Shown: positions 6,851 to 8,812 of the stretch, in pieces
How positions within the stretch are numbered: the stretch's first letter is position 1
Layout: every line of letters begins with the position of its first letter
Assembly: GCA_016180375.1 (NCBI GenBank)
Contig: JACPBJ010000028.1
Coordinates: forward strand, 1 to 8,812
Direction: 5' to 3'
Source of the DNA: Nitrososphaerota archaeon
GTDB taxonomy: Archaea; Thermoproteota; Nitrososphaeria; Nitrososphaerales; UBA57
DNA: 8,812 nucleotides
The notes under the pieces: generated by a model
What the model saw: only the letters and a program-made list of their open reading frames with translations
Told to the model about the DNA's origin: nothing
Databases searched by the model: none
Program-made: the position numbers and the translations under genes

Positions 6851-7384
6851 ATGGTGAATGAAAAAACTGCGCTGGTAGTGTTGGCTGTCGCGGTGGCAAT
6901 AGGAATCGGCTCAGCCTATGTGATTGGCTATGTAGTTGGAACAAGTTCCTACCCGGGCTTTGGCATGATGGGATGGACCTGGCCTTGGGGGAAAACAGGG
7001 ATGATGCAGCCTGGCGCTGGTCAGGGTTGGGGCGGCGGAATGATGGGTTCGGGGATGATGGGAGCAGGCATGATGGGCCCGGGTATGATGGGGCCTGGCT
7101 TTGGAAGGCAGAGCGCATCTCAGAATACTGTCATCATAACGAGCTATAGCTTCTATCCAGATACGCTAGTTGTAAAGAAGGGCGCGACTGTGACTTGGGT
7201 AAACATGGACCCAGTTTCGCATACCGTGACGGCAGGAACCCATGACAAGCCCACTGGCTTATTCACATCTGAACTGTTGGGGCACATGGAATCATTCAGC
7301 TACAAGTTCACAGAACCGGGAACATATGTTTACCATTGCGATCCTCATCCATACATGACAGGGAAGATAATCGTCGAGGGCTAG
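6851..7384 (+). CDS. Membrane-anchored cupredoxin with Met/Gly-rich linker
   Basis: The 177-aa protein has three parts. An N-terminal hydrophobic signal anchor (about residues 7-30) probably holds it outside the cell membrane. A Gly/Met/Trp/Pro-rich linker (about 34-86) contains six Met-Met pairs, four of them in tandem GMMG units. A plastocyanin/azurin-like cupredoxin domain follows (about 92-177). The type 1 copper ligands are all visible: H124 in DPVSHTVTAG, then C163, H166 and M169 in YHCDPHPYMTG. It should bind one redox-active copper and transfer electrons or carry copper. The Met-rich linker could bind Cu(I) as well (inference). The start is ATG 6851; an in-frame stop at 6845 excludes earlier ones, and an SD-like GTGAT lies 5 nt upstream. 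It converges on a wHTH regulator gene 11 bp away and ends in a strong terminator-like hairpin. Confidence 0.92.
   Translation: MVNEKTALVVLAVAVAIGIGSAYVIGYVVGTSSYPGFGMMGWTWPWGKTGMMQPGAGQGWGGGMMGSGMMGAGMMGPGMMGPGFGRQSASQNTVIITSYSFYPDTLVVKKGATVTWVNMDPVSHTVTAGTHDKPTGLFTSELLGHMESFSYKFTEPGTYVYHCDPHPYMTGKIIVEG
7037..7096 (+). repeat. Four 15-bp tandem repeats encoding GMMG[S/A/P]
   Basis: Four in-frame units of pattern ggn-atg-atg-ggn-ncn encode GMMGS, GMMGA, GMMGP and GMMGP. The third positions have diverged while the Met-Met pairs are kept, which argues for selection on the protein and against a very recent slippage product. Confidence 0.85.
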
Positions 7385-7402
7385 ATGCCCTCTATTTATT
7401 TT
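7376..7402 (+). terminator. Intrinsic-terminator-like hairpin and T-tract after the cupredoxin gene
   Basis: GAGGGC (7376-7381) and GCCCTC (7387-7392) form a perfect GC-rich 6-bp stem. The 5-nt loop carries the TAG stop, and TATTTATTTTTG follows directly. It would end the cupredoxin transcript before it reads antisense into the convergent regulator gene. There is no matching T-tract on the other strand, so it looks one-directional. Confidence 0.6.
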
Positions 7403-7902
7403 TGCAGACATTCTGAAAGGGTAACCTCGTTTGTATTGGCATATTCTTTTATGGTAACAATGCCTCTTTCTGCAAACCTTGCGAGGATTCTGTGAACTTT
7501 CAGCCTTGTCAGGCCTGACTCTTTGACGATGTACTTCTGGAGATACTTGCCGTCATGCATCATCAGCACTTCCATGACTTTCTGCTCTTCAGGGCTTAGG
7601 GTCTTCATTATAGTGGCAAGGCTCGTTTCGCGATTTTGAGGAGCAGGGCTGGTTGCAATGTTCCTTATCTCAGGAAAGAGAGATGAATAGACAAGGCCGA
7701 TCACCCCTGCAAGCAAGATGCCTACTAAGGCGAAGGGTATTAGGAAGAAAAAGGGCATGAAGGGAGCACCGAAGGGGGCCATGAAATTACCTCCCATCAT
7801 AGCGCTCATCATATCTTGCATGGACGTAGGTGTAGAGGCACGTACTGCAGAGCTAATTGAAAGAGTATAGAATAAAATACCGACTAAACCAGCAATAGAC
7901 AT
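7396..7902 (-). CDS. Membrane-tethered winged-helix transcription regulator with Met-rich loop
   Basis: The 168-aa protein has a first hydrophobic segment (about residues 3-22), then a loop (23-50) with seven methionines (28, 31, 32, 35, 36, 41, 49), then a second TM helix (about 51-75). The C-terminal cytoplasmic domain (about 100-165) is a winged helix: LSPEEQKVMEVLMMHDGKY, then recognition-helix region ESGLTRLKVHRILARFAERG and a wing ending in TIKEYANTNEVTL. This resembles MarR/DUF7343-like archaeal wHTH domains. The topology puts the Met-rich loop outside and the DNA-binding part inside, the layout of a one-component membrane sensor. With a Met-rich cupredoxin gene converging 11 bp away, Cu(I) is the natural guess for the signal (inference). 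The ATG at 7902 lacks an SD. A dyad covering a TATA-like element lies just upstream. The first segment could instead be a cleaved signal peptide, but that would put the wHTH on the same side only if TM2 were inverted. Confidence 0.85.
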   Translation of the reverse strand: MSIAGLVGILFYTLSISSAVRASTPTSMQDMMSAMMGGNFMAPFGAPFMPFFFLIPFALVGILLAGVIGLVYSSLFPEIRNIATSPAPQNRETSLATIMKTLSPEEQKVMEVLMMHDGKYLQKYIVKESGLTRLKVHRILARFAERGIVTIKEYANTNEVTLSECLQK

Positions 7903-7913
7903 TAGATAATTAG

Positions 7914-7936
7914 CGCTTGAGATAAACCTTCAAGCG
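7914..7936 (-). promoter_or_regulatory. Perfect dyad around the regulator's TATA-like element (candidate operator)
   Basis: CGCTTGA (7914-7920) and TCAAGCG (7930-7936) are perfect inverted arms with a 9-bp spacer, half-site centres 16 bp apart. On the minus strand the spacer reads AGGTTTATC, containing a TATA-like TTTATC about 20-24 nt before the regulator ATG. A dimeric wHTH bound here would block TBP, giving autorepression. The TATA-to-start spacing is slightly short for a leaderless mRNA. A perfect 7-bp dyad in about 94 bp of intergenic DNA would arise by chance in roughly one case in fifteen (my estimate). Confidence 0.45.
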
Positions 7937-7964
7937 TAATCATACTCACAGACCCGTGGCTCAG

Positions 7965-7973
7965 ATTTATTAA
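7965..7973 (+). promoter_or_regulatory. TATA-like box of the HNH gene
   Basis: ATTTATTAA is centred about 28 nt before the TTG start at 7997, the expected spacing for a leaderless archaeal transcript. It overlaps a 6-bp inverted repeat, TTAACT (7970-7975) and AGTTAA (7982-7987), which is too short to be convincing as an operator. Confidence 0.45.
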
Positions 7974-7996
7974 CTAAGTGCAGTTAACATTGAAAG

Positions 7997-8527
7997 TTGG
8001 GCTATTTTTGGGAGGACGAAGAAAGGCGAAGAACGCCCACGAAAGCCCTACGAATGATAGTTTACCGACGCGACAAAGGTGTTTATGGTATTTGTCATGG
8101 AAAAGTAGATCCGTTTGATTTTGAGCTAGCGCACAATAGGGCTCACTCGAGGGGTGGTAAATTGACGGTCACTAACACTTTTGTTGCTCATCCATCTTGC
8201 AACAGGTCTCAGGGAACATTAAGTAGGATACAGGTGAGAAGGGCTTTAGGTATTGAGACCAAGGAAGACAAGATGAGAAAAGCATTGAAGGGATTGAATC
8301 TGCAACAACTGAGGTATCTAGCTCAAAAACGAGGAGTAAAAGTGAAGGGAGCGGTTACGAGTAGTTTATTGTGGGGCGACTCTCGGAGTCCGCCTTCCGG
8401 AACAAAATATGTAAACACCCTCGCCAAAGTAGTGTCAGAAAGTGACATCACTTTGGCCTCGAAACAAAAACCAAAGGTAAGAAAGAAGAGCAGGCGGAGA
8501 AATCCTAGCGACTGGTCGCTATTCTAG
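7997..8527 (+). CDS. HNH endonuclease-like protein with C-terminal SAP-like segment
   Basis: The 176-aa protein carries an HNH/ββα-metal core at about residues 17-75. Visible residues are C33 in GICHGKV, H46 in ELAHNRAHSRGG, N60 in TVTNTF, and H65/C68/N69 in AHPSCNRSQG, all at normal HNH spacing. Y30 sits where many relatives have the first Cys of a zinc CxxC, so the structural zinc site may be altered. Residues 94-141 (LKGLNLQQLRYLAQKRGV...KYVNTLAKVVSE) resemble a SAP-like helix pair, and a very basic tail (KVRKKSRRR) ends the protein; both suggest DNA binding. The start is TTG 7997: an in-frame TGA at 7991 excludes earlier ones, and a TATA-like box lies 28 nt upstream; ATG 8054 is a shorter alternative. 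It may be a free-standing nuclease of mobile or phage-related origin. No flanking target gene is interrupted. Its 3' half contains three hairpins. Confidence 0.8.
   Translation: MGYFWEDEERRRTPTKALRMIVYRRDKGVYGICHGKVDPFDFELAHNRAHSRGGKLTVTNTFVAHPSCNRSQGTLSRIQVRRALGIETKEDKMRKALKGLNLQQLRYLAQKRGVKVKGAVTSSLLWGDSRSPPSGTKYVNTLAKVVSESDITLASKQKPKVRKKSRRRNPSDWSLF
8375..8394 (+). repeat. Short hairpin inside the HNH gene
   Basis: GGCGACTC (8375-8382) pairs with GAGTCCGCC (8386-8394) across a TCG loop, with a single bulged C. It codes for part of the SAP-like region and lies 28 nt before the larger hairpin. Confidence 0.5.
8423..8457 (+). repeat. Strong 15-bp hairpin inside the HNH gene
   Basis: GCCAAAGTAGTGTCA (8423-8437) faces TGACATCACTTTGGC (8443-8457) over a 5-nt GAAAG loop. 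Thirteen of 15 positions are Watson-Crick pairs; of the other two, one is a G-U wobble in RNA and one an A-C mismatch. The arms code for residues of the LAKVVSESDITLAS stretch. A stem this long is very unlikely by chance in 8.8 kb. Confidence 0.8.
8506..8521 (+). terminator. Hairpin just before the HNH stop codon (weak terminator candidate)
   Basis: TAGCGA (8506-8511) and TCGCTA (8516-8521) form a 6-bp stem with loop CTGG. TTCTAGTCTT follows and includes the TAG stop at 8525-8527. The T-tract is poor, so termination is only a possibility; the 57-bp gap to the convergent gene holds no better candidate. Confidence 0.35.
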
Positions 8528-8584
8528 TCTTGCCTGCACCACTATCTGACGTTCAATTGGCCGTTATAGAGATCTCTGAAGGAC

Positions 8585-8812
8585 TCATTTTTCAGGAGTA
8601 TTTCTTGATTTCTTTGGAACATAGCGCATCTCAAGTTCATGGAATTCGTCATAGCCTACGAGCTTGTTAAAATCGCCAAACGGTATGAGGTTCTTCAACC
8701 CTTCAGATGTATTATGCTTCTTAAGATACTCCAGCGAATCTTTGATTCCTTTTGCCGCAGCATAAAGCGATGTGAGAGGGTACAGAACAATCTTGAAGCC
8801 CATCTTTTCAGC
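8585..8812 (-). CDS. Isocitrate lyase/PEP mutase-family enzyme, C-terminal fragment (5' end outside window)
   Basis: The frame stays open to the window edge at 8812, so only the last 75 residues are seen; the Met encoded at 8801-8803 is internal. The fragment begins AEKMGFKIVLYPLTSLYAAAKGI, which matches the last beta-strand and helix of the isocitrate lyase/PEP mutase barrel (methylisocitrate lyase, oxaloacetate decarboxylase, PEP mutase relatives). The tail has the typical FGDFNKLVGYDEFHELEMRYV segment seen at the C-terminus of 2-methylisocitrate lyase-like proteins. Catalytic residues are off-window, so the reaction (cleavage of methylisocitrate, dimethylmalate or a related substrate) cannot be decided. 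It converges with the HNH gene, 57 bp apart, with no shared function evident. Confidence 0.75.
   Translation of the reverse strand, partial: AEKMGFKIVLYPLTSLYAAAKGIKDSLEYLKKHNTSEGLKNLIPFGDFNKLVGYDEFHELEMRYVPKKSRNTPEK

Noticed and set aside
7037..7096. Direct repeats as a CRISPR array or mobile element
   Set aside because: The repeats are contiguous 15-bp in-frame coding units without spacers. No transposase, terminal inverted repeats or target duplications were found anywhere in the window.
7970..7987. TTAACT/AGTTAA dyad before the HNH gene as an operator
   Set aside because: Six-bp arms in AT-rich intergenic DNA are expected by chance fairly often, and it partly overlaps the TATA-like box. 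It is mentioned only in passing.
7997..8527. HNH gene as a homing endonuclease within an intron or intein
   Set aside because: It lies in its own intergenic slot with its own promoter-like element. Neither neighbour is interrupted within the visible sequence.

Overview
This window looks like a compact archaeal chromosome segment. The evidence is an archaeal-type RqcH/NEMF C-terminus, a Mut7-C RNase with zinc ribbon, an archaeal-style AMMECR1 protein, frequent TTG starts, TATA-like boxes about 25-30 nt before start codons (which suggests leaderless transcripts), and a membrane-anchored cupredoxin. A Thermoproteota/Nitrososphaeria-like host is my best guess. That is inference from gene content; no rRNA or other lineage marker lies in the window.

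Layout. Positions 1-4947 hold six plus-strand genes packed closely: the end of rqcH (ribosome-associated quality control), a CBS-pair/zinc-ribbon protein, pyrC (dihydroorotase), a Mut7-C RNase, an AMMECR1-family protein and a GT28/GT1-type glycosyltransferase. Spacing runs from a 23-bp overlap to 31 bp, so several probably share a transcript. asnS (4988-6283) follows behind its own TATA-like box, then a YpeA-like GNAT acetyltransferase (6328-6780) behind another. The theme of this half is housekeeping: translation, RNA quality control and pyrimidine synthesis.

From 6781 the region becomes more accessory. A membrane-anchored cupredoxin with a Met/Gly-rich linker (6851-7384) converges on a minus-strand gene (7396-7902). 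That gene encodes a two-TM protein with a methionine-rich loop between the TM segments and a cytoplasmic winged-helix DNA-binding domain. I read the pair as a candidate copper-handling and copper-sensing module: a membrane-tethered one-component regulator next to its likely target. A perfect 7-bp dyad flanks a TATA-like element just upstream of the regulator, as expected for an autoregulatory operator. An HNH-type nuclease-like gene (7997-8527) follows. Its 3' half contains an unusually strong hairpin inside the coding sequence, with two smaller ones beside it. The window ends in the C-terminus of a minus-strand isocitrate lyase/PEP mutase-family enzyme.

Other structure. A GC-rich hairpin spans the CBS/pyrC junction with both the stop and the start codon in its loop. 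Terminator-like hairpins overlap the stop codons of the acetyltransferase and cupredoxin genes, and another hairpin ends just before the HNH stop. No tRNA, rRNA, CRISPR array or insertion sequence was seen, and no gene-free stretch exceeds 100 bases.
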